Shown here one piece after another: positions 26,022-35,669 of a stretch of 64,000 nt of DNA. Numbering within the stretch: position 1 is the stretch's first letter; each line of letters starts with the position of its first letter. The translations under genes were made by a program, and so were the position numbers. A model generated the notes under the pieces. That model was not told where the DNA came from. It was given only the letters and a program-made list of their open reading frames with translations, and made no database searches. Source of the stretch: Amylibacter marinus (lineage in GTDB: Bacteria > Pseudomonadota > Alphaproteobacteria > Rhodobacterales > Rhodobacteraceae); contig NZ_BSNN01000004.1 in NCBI RefSeq assembly GCF_030160015.1, positions 594,285 through 658,284 on the forward strand. Reading direction: 5' to 3'.

Positions 26022-26675
26022 ATGGCGTTACGCATTAATGACACTGTGCCGAATTTCACGGCTGATACCGATCATGGGGCGATTGATTTTCATCAGTGGC
26101 TGGATGGGAAATGGGCGATTCTGTTTTCGCACCCCAAGGATTTTACCCCTGTGTGCACCACCGAATTTGGTGCTGTGGCGCAATTGGCCGATGAGTGGGC
26201 CAAGCGTGACACCAAGGTGATTGGCGTATCGGTAGATGGTGTCGAGGATCACAAGAAGTGGAAGAATGACATTGAGAAAGTTGCGGGCACATCCGCGGGT
26301 TTCCCGATTATCGCGGATGAGGATCTGGCGGTATCAAAGGCATTTGATATGTTACCAGCAGAGGCCTATTTGCCGGATGGGCGCACCCCGAATGATAGTG
26401 CGACTGTGCGTTCTGTGTTCATCATTGGTCCTGATGCACAGTTGAAATTATCCATGACTTATCCGATGACTGTGGGGCGTAATTTTGCCGAGGTTTTGCG
26501 CGCGCTGGATGGATTGCAGACCAGTGCGAACAATGGCGTGGCGATCCCTGCTAATTGGCAGGTGGGGCAGGATGTGATCATTCCGGCGACCGTGAGCAAC
26601 GAGGATGCGGTTGCCAAGTTTGGCGAATTTGAAACAATTCTGCCCTATTTGCGCAAAGCTCAACTGCCCAAGTAA
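26022..26675 (+). CDS. 1-Cys peroxiredoxin (Prx6 type)
   Basis: Thiol peroxidase reducing hydrogen and organic peroxides. 217 residues; peroxidatic Cys45 in HPKDFTPVCTTEFG, conserved Arg in ATVRSVFIIGP, and the Prx6-like C-terminal extension. No other cysteine exists in the protein, so it is a true 1-Cys enzyme needing an external reductant. AAAGGAG precedes the ATG at a proper distance. The gene abuts the convergent LuxR-type regulator with no base between the stop codons. Confidence 0.95.
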   Translation: MALRINDTVPNFTADTDHGAIDFHQWLDGKWAILFSHPKDFTPVCTTEFGAVAQLADEWAKRDTKVIGVSVDGVEDHKKWKNDIEKVAGTSAGFPIIADEDLAVSKAFDMLPAEAYLPDGRTPNDSATVRSVFIIGPDAQLKLSMTYPMTVGRNFAEVLRALDGLQTSANNGVAIPANWQVGQDVIIPATVSNEDAVAKFGEFETILPYLRKAQLPK

Positions 26676-27209
26676 TCAAGATTTGGCGTCCTGCGGTATG
26701 TTTATCCGCGGGGTGCCTTCTGCTGTTTCTATTGCGCCATCAATCAAATCTTCGATAAAAATCAGCAACAGCTGGGTGCGGCTGGTGACGCCTGCCTTTT
26801 TATAGACGGCGGCGTTTTGGGCCTTTATCGTGCCTTGGCTTTTGCCGCGTAGGGTGGCTATTTCGGCGACCGAGAAACCCTTGAGCGTTAGGAGGGCGAC
26901 CTCGCGTTCTGATTTGGTTAGGCCCCAACGTGTAAATTTTTCCATCAGAAGATTGGCAAAGTCACCCGATATCATCAACAGTTGGTTTTCAACGCGGCGG
27001 TTGCGTTTTAGGGTATCGCGCAACACCAGAATTGTGGCGAATGCGCCCATCAATAGGCCAATCAGCGCCGAGATTTCGATGACCTCGTGCCATTCCCATG
27101 GCAGGGCGGTGGAGCGTAGGCCCAGAACCTCGCTGGCGAATTGATAGATAAAGGCAGCGGCCAATAGCAGCTGTAGTGCCAAAAAGTATCTAGAAATTTT
27201 AAATTTCAT
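26676..27209 (-). CDS. Membrane-anchored LuxR-type transcription regulator
   Basis: About 177 residues. Two N-terminal membrane spans (FLALQLLLAAAFIYQFASEV and EISALIGLLMGAFATILVL) with a short linker, then a charged helix and a C-terminal LuxR helix-turn-helix: LTKSEREVALLTLKGFSVAEIA and GTIKAQNAAVYKKAGVTSRTQLL. There is no receiver or PAS domain, so sensing would have to use the membrane part or its short loop. An in-frame TTG at 27248 could extend it by 13 residues, but the ATG at 27209 has AGG upstream and places the first span correctly. Targets unknown. Confidence 0.85.
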   Translation of the reverse strand: MKFKISRYFLALQLLLAAAFIYQFASEVLGLRSTALPWEWHEVIEISALIGLLMGAFATILVLRDTLKRNRRVENQLLMISGDFANLLMEKFTRWGLTKSEREVALLTLKGFSVAEIATLRGKSQGTIKAQNAAVYKKAGVTSRTQLLLIFIEDLIDGAIETAEGTPRINIPQDAKS

Positions 27210-27289
27210 GTTGGCCTGCCTTTTGGAATTCTGGGTGTGTTCATCCAAAAATACTGTGAAATTATTGCGGTAGCGTAACGGGGTGGGAT

Positions 27290-27823
27290 TTATTTTTTCT
27301 TCTTGCCGTTGCCATTATTTCCATTATTGCCATTGCCATTGCCATTGCCATTGCCATTGCCATTGCCATTGCCATTGCCATTGCCATTGCCATTGCCATT
27401 GCCATTGCCGTTGCCATTGCCATTGCCATTGCCATTGCCATTGCCGTTGCCGTTGCCATTGCCATTGCCGTTGCCGTTGCCGTTGCCGTTGCTCTGGTTG
27501 GTATTGGATTCAGTGCCGGAGTTTGAAGAACCCTCGGCGGTAGGCGGTGCCTGTGTCATATTGACGTTGTTGGGTGCCTGATCTTTGGTGACGGTATCGC
27601 GCAGCAATATTCCGCCCTTGCTAACAACCAGCTCGCGTTTTGTAGGGCCAATGCACCCACGTATTTTAGTGCGCCCCAGCAGTGTCCTGCTTTTGGTAAT
27701 ATCGGTATAGCCCTGTGCGCGTAAATTGGCGATGACCTGTTGGGGTGATAAGGCCTGTGCGGGGTGGCCCAATAGGCCTATGCCAATGATGAACGCGGCA
27801 AGAGCTGGCAAATATTGATGCAT
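27290..27823 (-). CDS. Exported PepSY-like protein with a long Asn-Gly repeat tail
   Basis: 177 residues. A signal peptide (cleavage near AQA-LSPQ at residue 24) precedes a short PepSY-like domain (LSPQQVIANLRAQGYTDI... ELVVSKGGILLRDTV; residues 25-78), a Pro/Ser linker, and a tail of about thirty Asn-Gly pairs ending NGKKKK. Such PepSY-with-low-complexity-tail proteins occur in Roseobacters; function unknown. The start has no clear ribosome site. Confidence 0.75.
   Translation of the reverse strand: MHQYLPALAAFIIGIGLLGHPAQALSPQQVIANLRAQGYTDITKSRTLLGRTKIRGCIGPTKRELVVSKGGILLRDTVTKDQAPNNVNMTQAPPTAEGSSNSGTESNTNQSNGNGNGNGNGNGNGNGNGNGNGNGNGNGNGNGNGNGNGNGNGNGNGNGNGNGNGNNGNNGNGKKKK
27312..27492. 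repeat. Hexanucleotide tandem repeat coding the Asn-Gly tail
   Basis: About thirty tandem copies of CCATTG on the plus strand, several as CCGTTG. The unit is six bases, so copy-number change keeps the reading frame and only lengthens or shortens the Asn-Gly tail of the exported protein. Long spurious frames on both strands (Cys-His and Met-Ala runs) come from it. Confidence 0.95.
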
Positions 27824-27904
27824 TAGAAACTCGGGCTGTGATTTTGGGAACTGGGGATCATCGTATCATATTTAGCGGCAAAAAGCGAATAATCTTTAAA
27901 TGAC

Positions 27905-27934
27905 AAAAAGGCCCCGCAAATACGGGGCCTTTTT
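27905..27934 (-). terminator. Rho-independent terminator after pnp
   Basis: AAAAAGGCCCCG / CGGGGCCTTTTT, a perfect 12-base symmetric stem with a six-base loop, 20 bases after the pnp stop. The flanking A and T runs make it work in both directions. Confidence 0.92.
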
Positions 27935-27954
27935 CTAGAGTTTGAAACCTATAT

Positions 27955-30081
27955 TTAGGCGTCTTCTTTTTTGATTTCTTCGCCAGTTTCCTGATCGACA
28001 ACCTTCATTGACAGGCGCACCTTGCCGCGATCGTCAAAACCCATCAGCTTCACTTTTACGCTTTGGCCTTCTTTGACCAAATCTGATGGGTGGTTTACGC
28101 GCTCGGCGGCCATTTGGGATACGTGCACCAGACCGTCACGTTTGCCAAAGAAGTTAACGAATGCGCCGAAGTCCATGACCTTTACCACGGTACCAGTGTA
28201 GATTGTGCCTACCTCTGGTTCTGCGGCGATCGACATGATCATTTCACGGGCTTTTTCGATTTGCTCGCCATTGCTGGATGCAATTTTGATCACGCCGTCA
28301 TCGTTGATATCAACCTTGGCGCCAGATACTTCGCAGATTTCGCGAATAACCTTGCCGCCTGATCCGATAACTTCGCGGATTTTGTCAGGGTTGATTTGGA
28401 TGGTTTCGATACGTGGAGCATGTTCAGAGAATGAGCCAGCCTCGGTCAGGGCATTGGACATTTCGCCTAGGATATGTAGGCGGCCGTCTTTGGCCTGTGC
28501 CATGGCTTTTTCCATGATTTCAGGTGTGATACCTGCAACCTTGATGTCCATTTGTAGCGAAGTGATACCGTTTTCTGTACCAGCAACCTTAAAGTCCATA
28601 TCCCCTAGGTGATCTTCGTCGCCCAAGATATCTGTGAGAACGGCGTATTCGCCGCTGTCCTGTAGGATCAGACCCATAGCAACACCCGCAACCGGTGCGC
28701 GCAGCGGAACACCCGCATCCATCATAGACAAAGAGCCACCACAAACAGAGGCCATTGAAGATGAGCCGTTTGATTCAGTGATTTCTGAAACAACGCGGAT
28801 TGTATATGGGAATTCGGTTGCAGGGGGTAGAACCGCCTGAAGCGCGCGCCATGCCAATTTACCGTGGCCGATTTCGCGACGTCCTGGGCCCATCATACGA
28901 CCACATTCACCAACAGAGTATGGAGGGAAGTTGTAGTGCAACAGGAAGTTAGAGCGGTATGTGCCGTTAAGCGCATCGATCATTTGCTCGTCATCTCCGG
29001 TGCCCAATGTGGTTACAACCAAGCCTTGGGTTTCACCGCGTGTAAACAAGGACGAGCCGTGCGTACGGGGCAGGATACCAGTTTCGGATACGATTGGGCG
29101 CACTGTTGCCAGATCGCGGCCGTCGATACGCTTGCCTGTTTTTACGATATCGCCGCGAACCACCTCTGATTCCAGCTTCTTGAGGCATGTGCCTAGGTTT
29201 GCATCTTCTTGTTGCTCTTCGCTTAGGGATGCAATGATATCGTCTTTGGCCGCGGCCAAGGCGCCTGTGCGCTCTTGTTTGTCCGTGATGGCATAGGCTG
29301 CGCGGATTGCTTTTTCGCCAGATTTTTTAACCGCTGCATATAGATCAGAGTAATCTGGTGCTTGGTAATCATATGGCTCTTTGGCGGCATCTTCGGCCAT
29401 GTCGATGATCATATCGATCACTGGCTGGAATGCATTGTGTGCAAAGTTAATCGCGCCCAGCATTTCTTCCTCGGTCAGCTCATATGCCTCGGATTCAACC
29501 ATCATTACGGCATCTTTGGTACCGGCAACAACCAGATCAAGACGCTGTTCTGGGTTGTTTTTCAGGTCATGCATATCATCCACTGTTGGGTTCAATACAT
29601 ATTCACCATCTTCAAAGCCAACACGACAGTTCGCAATAGGGCCCATGAACGGTGCGCCAGATAACGTCAGGGCGGCAGATGCCGCGATCATCGCAACCAT
29701 GTCTGGGTCATTTACCAGATCATGTGATAGAACGGTCAAGGTTACCTGAACTTCGTGTTTGAAGCCGGGTACGAATAGCGGGCGAATTGGACGGTCGATC
29801 AGACGCGCGGTCAGCGTTTCTTTTTCTGTTGGGCGTGCTTCGCGTTTGAAGAACCCACCAGGAATTTTACCCGCGGCGTAATATTTTTCTTGGTAATTAA
29901 CAGTCAGGGGAAAAAAGCTCTGACCTTCTTTTTCTTTTTTGGCAAAGCATACGGCGGCCAGAACAGATGTTTCACCATATGTGGCGATAACGGTGCTGTC
30001 GGCTTGGCGCGCGATTTTACCTGTTTCCAGTGTTAGGGTTTCTTCGCCCCACTGGATGGATTTTTTTACTTCGTTAAACAT
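27955..30081 (-). CDS. pnp: Polynucleotide phosphorylase
   Basis: 3'-to-5' phosphorolytic exoribonuclease of the RNA degradosome. 708 residues in the order RNase PH-like domain 1, helical domain, RNase PH-like domain 2 ([20 protein letters not shown]), KH domain ([19 protein letters not shown]) and S1 domain ([20 protein letters not shown]). AGGAA lies six bases before the ATG. It is downstream of rpsO as in most bacteria, but separated by an rpsO terminator and a hairpin-bearing leader. Confidence 0.98.
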   Translation of the reverse strand: MFNEVKKSIQWGEETLTLETGKIARQADSTVIATYGETSVLAAVCFAKKEKEGQSFFPLTVNYQEKYYAAGKIPGGFFKREARPTEKETLTARLIDRPIRPLFVPGFKHEVQVTLTVLSHDLVNDPDMVAMIAASAALTLSGAPFMGPIANCRVGFEDGEYVLNPTVDDMHDLKNNPEQRLDLVVAGTKDAVMMVESEAYELTEEEMLGAINFAHNAFQPVIDMIIDMAEDAAKEPYDYQAPDYSDLYAAVKKSGEKAIRAAYAITDKQERTGALAAAKDDIIASLSEEQQEDANLGTCLKKLESEVVRGDIVKTGKRIDGRDLATVRPIVSETGILPRTHGSSLFTRGETQGLVVTTLGTGDDEQMIDALNGTYRSNFLLHYNFPPYSVGECGRMMGPGRREIGHGKLAWRALQAVLPPATEFPYTIRVVSEITESNGSSSMASVCGGSLSMMDAGVPLRAPVAGVAMGLILQDSGEYAVLTDILGDEDHLGDMDFKVAGTENGITSLQMDIKVAGITPEIMEKAMAQAKDGRLHILGEMSNALTEAGSFSEHAPRIETIQINPDKIREVIGSGGKVIREICEVSGAKVDINDDGVIKIASSNGEQIEKAREMIMSIAAEPEVGTIYTGTVVKVMDFGAFVNFFGKRDGLVHVSQMAAERVNHPSDLVKEGQSVKVKLMGFDDRGKVRLSMKVVDQETGEEIKKEDA

Positions 30082-30097
30082 TTAAGTTTCCTATCAA

Positions 30098-30153
30098 AGG
30101 AGCAATCTTCGCCGTTGCGAAGTCTCCTGTTACAAGGTGGCCCCATTGCCACC
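30098..30153 (-). promoter_or_regulatory. Paired hairpins in the pnp leader
   Basis: Two stems on the minus strand just upstream of pnp: 30136-30153 (GGTGGC/GCCACC) and 30098-30128 (outer AGGAG/CTCCT, inner CTTCGC/GCGAAG around a four-base loop). In E. coli the pnp leader hairpin is cut by RNase III and then degraded by PNPase itself; a similar autoregulation is plausible here. Confidence 0.45.
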
Positions 30154-30343
30154 GACCCTTACCCTCTTGGTGAATGCGCAGGTCAAGGCATCACATTCCA
30201 GATAGCGGGCTGTATATAGAGGAATGTTTGGGATGGGAAGGGGGGTGTATCTAAACAAAAGGTAACCATGGGGTCAGGCGATTGCCTTTTGAACCAAAGG
30301 GCGGTTTGCTGTGTATGCATTGGGCAAAAATGCAGTGGTGGCA

Positions 30344-30376
30344 TAAAAAAACCCGCTCATTTCTGAACGGGTTTTA
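30344..30376 (-). terminator. Rho-independent terminator after rpsO
   Basis: AAAACCCGTTC / GCGGGTTTTTTT type stem-loop with a long T run on the minus strand, 22 bases after the rpsO stop. Bases 30154-30343 hold nothing else I can name. Confidence 0.85.
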
Positions 30377-30397
30377 AAAATTCTATTTGGCGGTGTC

Positions 30398-30667
30398 TTA
30401 GCGACGGATGCCTAGGCGTTTGATCAGGTCTTGGTAACGGGCCTCATCTTTGCCGCGTGTGTAATCCAGCAGTTTACGACGCAGGGCAACCATTTTCAAA
30501 AGACCACGACGAGAGTGGTTGTCTTTCTTGTTGGTTTTAAAGTGCTCTGTCAGCGTTTTAATGCGAGATGTTAGGATCGCAACTTGTACTTCTGGGGATC
30601 CTGTATCGCCTTCTTTGATCGCGAATTCTTTGATCAGGCGTGCTTTTTCTTCTACTGTAATCGACAT
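30398..30667 (-). CDS. rpsO: 30S ribosomal protein S15
   Basis: 89 residues from [16 protein letters not shown], with [17 protein letters not shown] and [19 protein letters not shown], the S15 signature. AGGAGA stands five bases before the ATG at 30667; the open frame to 30775 is upstream leader. It binds 16S rRNA in the platform. Confidence 0.98.
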   Translation of the reverse strand: MSITVEEKARLIKEFAIKEGDTGSPEVQVAILTSRIKTLTEHFKTNKKDNHSRRGLLKMVALRRKLLDYTRGKDEARYQDLIKRLGIRR

Positions 30668-30792
30668 CGGGGTCTCCTTGGTTAGAGTGAATGGCGCAGG
30701 CCGGGATATCGTCCAGCAGGGCCCATGGAGTATCTGAATTTCACAGATTGGGTGCGTATAGGGGTGATTCCCCAAAAAATAAAGGAAAATCG

Positions 30793-31662
30793 TTAGTCGG
30801 GCGTGGCGGGCCTATTGCGTAGGGCGATAATGTTGGACACCAACAACGCCCCCAATACGATGGTGCCCCCGATCACTGTGGCACGCCCCAGCGTTTCGCC
30901 GATCACCACCCACACCAACAGCGGCGCCAGCACGCTCTCGCACAGCAAGAATAGCGCAACCTCGGTGCTGGTGATGAACCGTGGGCTGATCGCCAACAGG
31001 GAAATGGCCACAGCAATAAAGATATTATGGGCCAGCACATAGGGCGCATCCATGCCCTGAAATACAAAGGGCGTGGCGAAGGGCAGAAAGACCAGGCCGC
31101 TGGCAAATAGCGCAATGGGGGTCATTGGCACCATTGATGTTGCCTTGGATTGCGCGGCAAAGCTTAGTGCGGTGCCGTAGCTGGCGGCGAAGGCCACGGC
31201 CGTAAGATCACCGCGCAATGTAGCGCCCTCGGTCTCGTGCGAGCCTGATGCGATGATGCCCACCCCGCATAGGGCGGCGGCAATCGTGATTGCCATGCGC
31301 GACGATATCCGCTGACCTGTCAGAACCCAGCTGGCGAAGGCGGCGAACACAGGCGTGGTGGCGGCAATAAATACCACATTGGCCACCGTGGTTAGGCTGA
31401 CCGCCAGCGTAAACAGGGGCGCGCTACAGGCCAGAAACAGGCAGAACATCAGCGCGTTGCGCCCCGTGCCGGCATAGATGCGCCACAGGTTCCCGCGGTG
31501 GTACGCCAGCAGCCCTGTGAAAATAAAGGCCCCAGAGAAAAAGTTACGCCAGACAATGATGGTATAGGCATCGGCGCTGATCAGCCGAATGAACAGGCTA
31601 TCGGGTACGATGAACAAAACGCCCAGTATGGCCAACAAAATGCCTTTGGTTTGATCGTTCAT
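30793..31662 (-). CDS. DMT-superfamily EamA transporter
   Basis: About 289 residues, ten helices in two EamA repeats ([18 protein letters not shown] and [18 protein letters not shown] mark their starts; [20 protein letters not shown] is the conserved end of repeat two). The first repeat has [22 protein letters not shown], a common form in Rhodobacteraceae. The start could be the ATG at 31662 or the one four codons earlier. Substrate unknown; no operon partner. It is not closely similar to the DMT protein at 7.2 kb. Confidence 0.88.
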   Translation of the reverse strand: MNDQTKGILLAILGVLFIVPDSLFIRLISADAYTIIVWRNFFSGAFIFTGLLAYHRGNLWRIYAGTGRNALMFCLFLACSAPLFTLAVSLTTVANVVFIAATTPVFAAFASWVLTGQRISSRMAITIAAALCGVGIIASGSHETEGATLRGDLTAVAFAASYGTALSFAAQSKATSMVPMTPIALFASGLVFLPFATPFVFQGMDAPYVLAHNIFIAVAISLLAISPRFITSTEVALFLLCESVLAPLLVWVVIGETLGRATVIGGTIVLGALLVSNIIALRNRPATPD

Positions 31663-31770
31663 TTTGGGGCCCATATATGGAATGATGCGCGCTGTTATGG
31701 CGGGGGCGCTGTTCAGCATATTGGTAGGTTAATACCCATCAAAAGCAAGCAAAATCACAGGTGATGCGGG

Positions 31771-32286
31771 TTAGCGCGGTACATCCCATGGCACTGGGGT
31801 GACGCTGTAGCTGATATACAGAGGGTGTTTGGGGTGGCCGGCCTTGGACAGGCCCAGATGTGAGAGGGGCAGGGTTTGCTGGCGTAATACAGCCTCCATC
31901 TGTGGCCCACGGTTCATATGCGCGCCATGTGTGCCCCATGCACAGATGATTGCATCGGCCCAGCCTGCGGCCTTTAGGATCGTGGCATCATTTTCTGGGC
32001 CAATCGGATCGGGTTGGGCGCGCATATCGCGTGGATCCGTGGCGCGATAGGCGAATATATTGCAGACCCGAAACGCCCCATAACCCAGCGCGCGGGCGCG
32101 CCGCTCGCATCGCTCGACTGTTGGGTCGTTTTGCACCTCGGTGGCGGTGGAGGGATTCAGCATCACAAACAGCACCTTTTGCCCATCTGCATCCCATGTG
32201 CGGGTCAGGGCATAGCGGTATTTTTCACAATCAGAGTAGAGCGCCGTAGAGGGCGCATCATCTTTGATATGCGTGCGGGTGATCAT
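31771..32286 (-). CDS. DUF1643 protein
   Basis: 171 residues with the family motifs [22 protein letters not shown] near residue 40 and [12 protein letters not shown], then [10 protein letters not shown]. The family has a nucleotide-hydrolase-like look but no assigned role. The ATG overlaps the truB stop (ATGA), so it is translationally coupled and forms the third gene of rbfA-truB-DUF1643. The longer frame to 32454 is only truB in another phase. Confidence 0.88.
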   Translation of the reverse strand: MITRTHIKDDAPSTALYSDCEKYRYALTRTWDADGQKVLFVMLNPSTATEVQNDPTVERCERRARALGYGAFRVCNIFAYRATDPRDMRAQPDPIGPENDATILKAAGWADAIICAWGTHGAHMNRGPQMEAVLRQQTLPLSHLGLSKAGHPKHPLYISYSVTPVPWDVPR

Positions 32287-33191
32287 TCTGGCACGAAGAC
32301 ACGGCTGGGGTGGATTTGGCCGGCCTTGTAGGTGCCGATGGCCAATGGCTCGCCGTTGCACGATACCCATGCCTCGTCGCCGTATTCCAGATCGGCGTGG
32401 GTGACCATGGCCGGGTTGCCATTGCGCAGCTTTTGCACCTCTTCGATGCGGCAATGCAATTCTGGCAGATCGGCCAGACCCAGTTCCAACGGGTGCAGAT
32501 ATTCCAGCAATTCAGGCTGTTTTGCCAGCTCGTCCAGCAGGGTAAATTGAATTGCATCCTCGACATCTAGCGCGCAAGACCAAATCCGGCGCAGTGTTTT
32601 CACATGGGCAAAGCATCCAAGCGATGCGCCCAGATCGCGGGCAATTGCGCGCACATAGCCACCCTTGCCACAGATCAGTTCCAGCTCTGCGTGATCATCG
32701 TCTATGCGAGAGACCAATTTTAGATCCTCGACAAACAGATCACGCGCATGCAGATCCAGCTCTTCGCCATCGCGGGCCAATTTGTAGGCGCGCTGGCCAT
32801 CTACACGCACCGCAGAAAATTGCGGTGGGATCTGTTGGATGTCGCCGATGAACTGGCCTAGGGCCTGTTCGATGTCCGTATCTGTAGGGCGCGTATCGCT
32901 GGCGCTGATCACCTCGCCTTCGGCATCATCGGTATTGGTGGCCTGACCTAGGCGGATGATAAAGGTATAGGCCTTCATCCCGTCGGTTACGTAGGGAACG
33001 GTCTTGGTGGCCTCGCCCAATGCCACGGCCAAAAGGCCGGTCGCCTCTGGGTCAAGGGTGCCCGCATGGCCTGCTTTTTGCGCATTTAGCGCCCATTTCA
33101 CCTTATTCACCACCGCCGAAGAGGTGATGCCCGCAGGTTTATCAATCAACAGCCAACCGTTTACGCGGTTGCCTTTTTTGCGTCTTGCCAT
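32283..33191 (-). CDS. truB: tRNA pseudouridine(55) synthase
   Basis: Isomerises U55 in the T-loop of tRNAs. 302 residues with catalytic Asp47 in [14 protein letters not shown], the start [14 protein letters not shown], and [17 protein letters not shown] and [12 protein letters not shown]. The ATG at 33191 is chosen; the longer frame would overlap rbfA. It follows rbfA, the common arrangement. Confidence 0.97.
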   Translation of the reverse strand: MARRKKGNRVNGWLLIDKPAGITSSAVVNKVKWALNAQKAGHAGTLDPEATGLLAVALGEATKTVPYVTDGMKAYTFIIRLGQATNTDDAEGEVISASDTRPTDTDIEQALGQFIGDIQQIPPQFSAVRVDGQRAYKLARDGEELDLHARDLFVEDLKLVSRIDDDHAELELICGKGGYVRAIARDLGASLGCFAHVKTLRRIWSCALDVEDAIQFTLLDELAKQPELLEYLHPLELGLADLPELHCRIEEVQKLRNGNPAMVTHADLEYGDEAWVSCNGEPLAIGTYKAGQIHPSRVFVPE

Positions 33192-33216
33192 GGGGTATTG
33201 CCTTATGTGCCGAGGA

Positions 33217-33621
33217 TCAATCCTCGGTGCTGATATCCTGTACCACCTGATCCAGCGAGAGCAGGCGGCGGGTTTCATCTAGATTATCGAATGTGGTGTC
33301 GAGCACGAATTTGAGCTTGGGCGAGAATTTCAGTGCCACAGATTTATTCATGGCGCGGCGCACCTCGTAGGTATTGCGGTTTAGCGCATCAATCACGGCG
33401 CTGGCGTTTTCACCACCCAAGGGCAGTACAAAAACCAACGCGGTTTTTAAATCTGGCGTTGGGCGCACCTCGCCCACGGTGATGGATACATGGGCCAAAT
33501 CTGGATCGTGGATATCACCGCGCATCAAAATATCGGCCACGGCACGGCGAATCAATTCCCCTACGCGCAGCTGTCGCTGGCTGGGGCCTTGGGGTTGGTT
33601 TTGATCGTTTTTAGCCATCAT
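33217..33621 (-). CDS. rbfA: 30S ribosome-binding factor A
   Basis: Late 30S assembly factor binding 16S rRNA. 134 residues with [22 protein letters not shown] at the start, [21 protein letters not shown] and [26 protein letters not shown], the family's KH-like core. Two consecutive Met codons exist; GGAGCA lies ahead of them. First gene of the rbfA-truB unit and divergent from dapB. Confidence 0.96.
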   Translation of the reverse strand: MMAKNDQNQPQGPSQRQLRVGELIRRAVADILMRGDIHDPDLAHVSITVGEVRPTPDLKTALVFVLPLGGENASAVIDALNRNTYEVRRAMNKSVALKFSPKLKFVLDTTFDNLDETRRLLSLDQVVQDISTED

Positions 33622-33728
33622 GTGCTCCTGCTTTGGCGCGGTTTAGTGGTTTTCGCGCCCGCTCGCAAGCTGGGCTTTGCCTTTGGGGGCGTGACAGGCT
33701 AGATGGGGGCAAGAAAATGGAGAACGTT

Positions 33729-34538
33729 ATGTCTAATCTACCTGCTATTGTTATTGTCGGCGCCTCTGGGCGTATGGGCCAGATGTTGATCAACACGGTG
33801 CTGAGCAGTGATAAGGCGCGATTGGTTGCCGTGACCGAGCGTGCGGGGCATGCTTGGGTTGGACAGGATCTGGGCCAGATGATGGGCGGTTCTGCGAATG
33901 GGGTGTTGGTGCTTGATGATCCAAAGGTGGCCTTTGCAGGGGCGGATGCGGTGATTGATTTCACATCGCCAGAGGCCACATTGGCCCATGCGGCGCTGGC
34001 GGTGGATGCGGGGATTGTGCATGTGATCGGCACCACGGGTATGGACAAAGCGCATATTTCTGCGCTGGATCGTTTTGCCCAACAGACACCAATTATACGC
34101 GCGGGTAACATGAGCCTTGGGGTGAATTTGCTAACCAAGCTTACGCAAAAGGTTGCCGCCGCATTGGACGAGGATTTTGATATCGAAATCACTGAGGCCC
34201 ATCACCACCACAAGGTTGATGCACCATCAGGCACGGCCCTAATGCTGGGCCAAGCGGCGGCAGATGGGCGCGGAGTGGATCTGGATGCGGTATCTGATCG
34301 GGGACGTGATGGTATTACCGGCGCGCGCACCCGTGGCGACATTGGGTTTCATGCGGTACGTGGCGGCGATATTGTGGGCGAGCATGATGTAATGTTTGCG
34401 GCAGCGGGCGAACGCATTGTCTTGCGTCATATGGCAACGGATCGCACAATTTTTGCCCGCGGTGCATTGCGCGCGGCGCTTTGGGGGCAGGGCAAAAAGG
34501 CCGGCGCCTATGACATGATGGATGTGCTTGGGCTATAG
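33729..34538 (+). CDS. dapB: 4-Hydroxy-tetrahydrodipicolinate reductase
   Basis: NAD(P)H reduction of the DapA product in lysine and diaminopimelate synthesis. 269 residues: nucleotide-binding GASGRMG (11-17), GTTGM, and the substrate/catalytic [17 protein letters not shown] with His158-161 and Lys162. The ATG at 33729 has GGAG six bases upstream and gives the usual length; an ATG at 33717 is less well placed. Its stop is six bases from the convergent secreted-protein gene. Confidence 0.97.
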   Translation: MSNLPAIVIVGASGRMGQMLINTVLSSDKARLVAVTERAGHAWVGQDLGQMMGGSANGVLVLDDPKVAFAGADAVIDFTSPEATLAHAALAVDAGIVHVIGTTGMDKAHISALDRFAQQTPIIRAGNMSLGVNLLTKLTQKVAAALDEDFDIEITEAHHHHKVDAPSGTALMLGQAAADGRGVDLDAVSDRGRDGITGARTRGDIGFHAVRGGDIVGEHDVMFAAAGERIVLRHMATDRTIFARGALRAALWGQGKKAGAYDMMDVLGL

Positions 34539-34544
34539 ATCACG

Positions 34545-35327
34545 TTATTTATCGGACTTGGCGGCGGTGCTATTGGCGGTTTTGAAATCAGATATGAATC
34601 TGTCAACGACCAGCATAATAGCATCGAATTCTGCGCGATCTGGATGATCAGCGGAATAGCCGCCCGAAAAACCCCAACTGCCTGCCTTGACCTTGATGGT
34701 GTGATTGCGGGTTAACAGCATGGTTTGGCTGACGCTGGAAAAGACACTAAACCAACAGCCCGTGTCGGGATTGGTGTTCGAGAAATAGATATTCATATGT
34801 GGTTTGCCGGGGGTTTGTTCCATTTCCTCCTCGGTTAGCAATTTTATCCCGTTTTCGCGGAACTTGCGGGCGATTGTTGCCTGTACCTTGGGGCCAAATG
34901 GGCCTTCGAAGTTCGCTGGGCCCTTCAGGCCTTCGACATTAATATAGACCCCTTCTAATCCGCGCAGGGCGACCAGTTTTTCGGCCAGGGGCCAATGTTC
35001 TGCGTCAAAGCCCAGTATTTTCTGTGCATCGGTGTGGGCGCACCAATTTGGGGCCTCTGGATGTTCCACTGGTTGTTTGCGCATTTTTATCAGGCGATCC
35101 AGCGAACCGGTCATTTGCTCGGCCTTTTGGGTCTCTGGTTCCTCGATCAGGCGGGTGATGAATTCACGAATCGGGGTGCAGTGATTTTTTTGTTCACAAA
35201 GCTGGGGGATTGCCCGTTGGCGTTCCCATGTGAACCAGACGCGGTTTTCTGGGGTTTCAGCGGATGTTTGGCTAGGTATACAGGCGATTAATCCTAGAAG
35301 AATGGGTAATTTCAACGGGTGTATCAT
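34545..35327 (-). CDS. Exported hypothetical protein
   Basis: 260 residues from ATG 35327 with GGAGA five bases upstream. A signal peptide (LPILLGLIACIPSQTSAE, cleavage near residue 22) precedes a soluble domain with two early cysteines (LCEQKNHCTP) and GLEGVYINVEGLKGPANFEG, then MNIYFSNTNPDTGCWFSVFSSVSQ. The cysteines suggest disulfides in the periplasm. The middle resembles uncharacterised exported proteins with a short-lived-lipoprotein-like fold, but I do not recognise a family. Confidence 0.75.
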   Translation of the reverse strand: MIHPLKLPILLGLIACIPSQTSAETPENRVWFTWERQRAIPQLCEQKNHCTPIREFITRLIEEPETQKAEQMTGSLDRLIKMRKQPVEHPEAPNWCAHTDAQKILGFDAEHWPLAEKLVALRGLEGVYINVEGLKGPANFEGPFGPKVQATIARKFRENGIKLLTEEEMEQTPGKPHMNIYFSNTNPDTGCWFSVFSSVSQTMLLTRNHTIKVKAGSWGFSGGYSADHPDRAEFDAIMLVVDRFISDFKTANSTAAKSDK

Positions 35328-35420
35328 AAGGGTCTCCAGAGTTATTGGAAACCTAGGGGCAGGGGGTTGTTCAACAATGAATCCCCAAGCCAAAAATAGC
35401 GAAAATTTTAGAAATCCCCG

Positions 35421-35600
35421 TTAAAAGTCCGAGGTGATACCCTTGCGTTCCCAATCGCCAAAACGGGTGGGTTCTGGCCCGTTGCGCCCGCCCAGTTCCA
35501 GTGGCAATTCCTGTGCGTCTAGGGTGGCTTTACGTGCGGCTGCCTCTGCTAGGGCGCGCTCAGCGGCCTCTGCTAGGCGCTTGGATTTTTCATCGGACAT
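35421..35600 (-). CDS. DUF1674 protein, SdhAF4-like succinate dehydrogenase assembly factor
   Basis: 59 residues ending EPTRFGDWERKGITSDF, the conserved DUF1674 tail (PTRYGDWE..G...DF) of SdhAF4/Sdh8, which in eukaryotes binds flavinylated SdhA. In bacteria the same tail is taken as an assembly-factor mark by homology. The N-terminus is an Ala/Glu-rich helix (RLAEAAERALAEAAARK). The ATG at 35600 is chosen; a longer frame to 35651 would enter the rsmB promoter. It is divergent from rsmB. Confidence 0.88.
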   Translation of the reverse strand: MSDEKSKRLAEAAERALAEAAARKATLDAQELPLELGGRNGPEPTRFGDWERKGITSDF

Positions 35601-35669
35601 GCGTTTCACTCTGTTTCTTGGGGCAGTGTTGATATAAGGCAGTTTAAACACCTATGGAAAGAGACGCAA

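Noticed and set aside
27312..27492. Possible CRISPR-like array
   Set aside because: The unit is six bases with no spacers; it is a simple coding repeat.
27262..27581. Several long frames with Cys-His, Met-Ala or Pro-Leu runs over the hexamer repeat
   Set aside because: They arise from the CCATTG tandem repeat read in other phases; only the Asn-Gly frame has a signal peptide and a non-repetitive domain.
32287..32454. N-terminal extension of the DUF1643 protein
   Set aside because: It is truB read in a different phase; the ATGA overlap gives a proper start at 32286.
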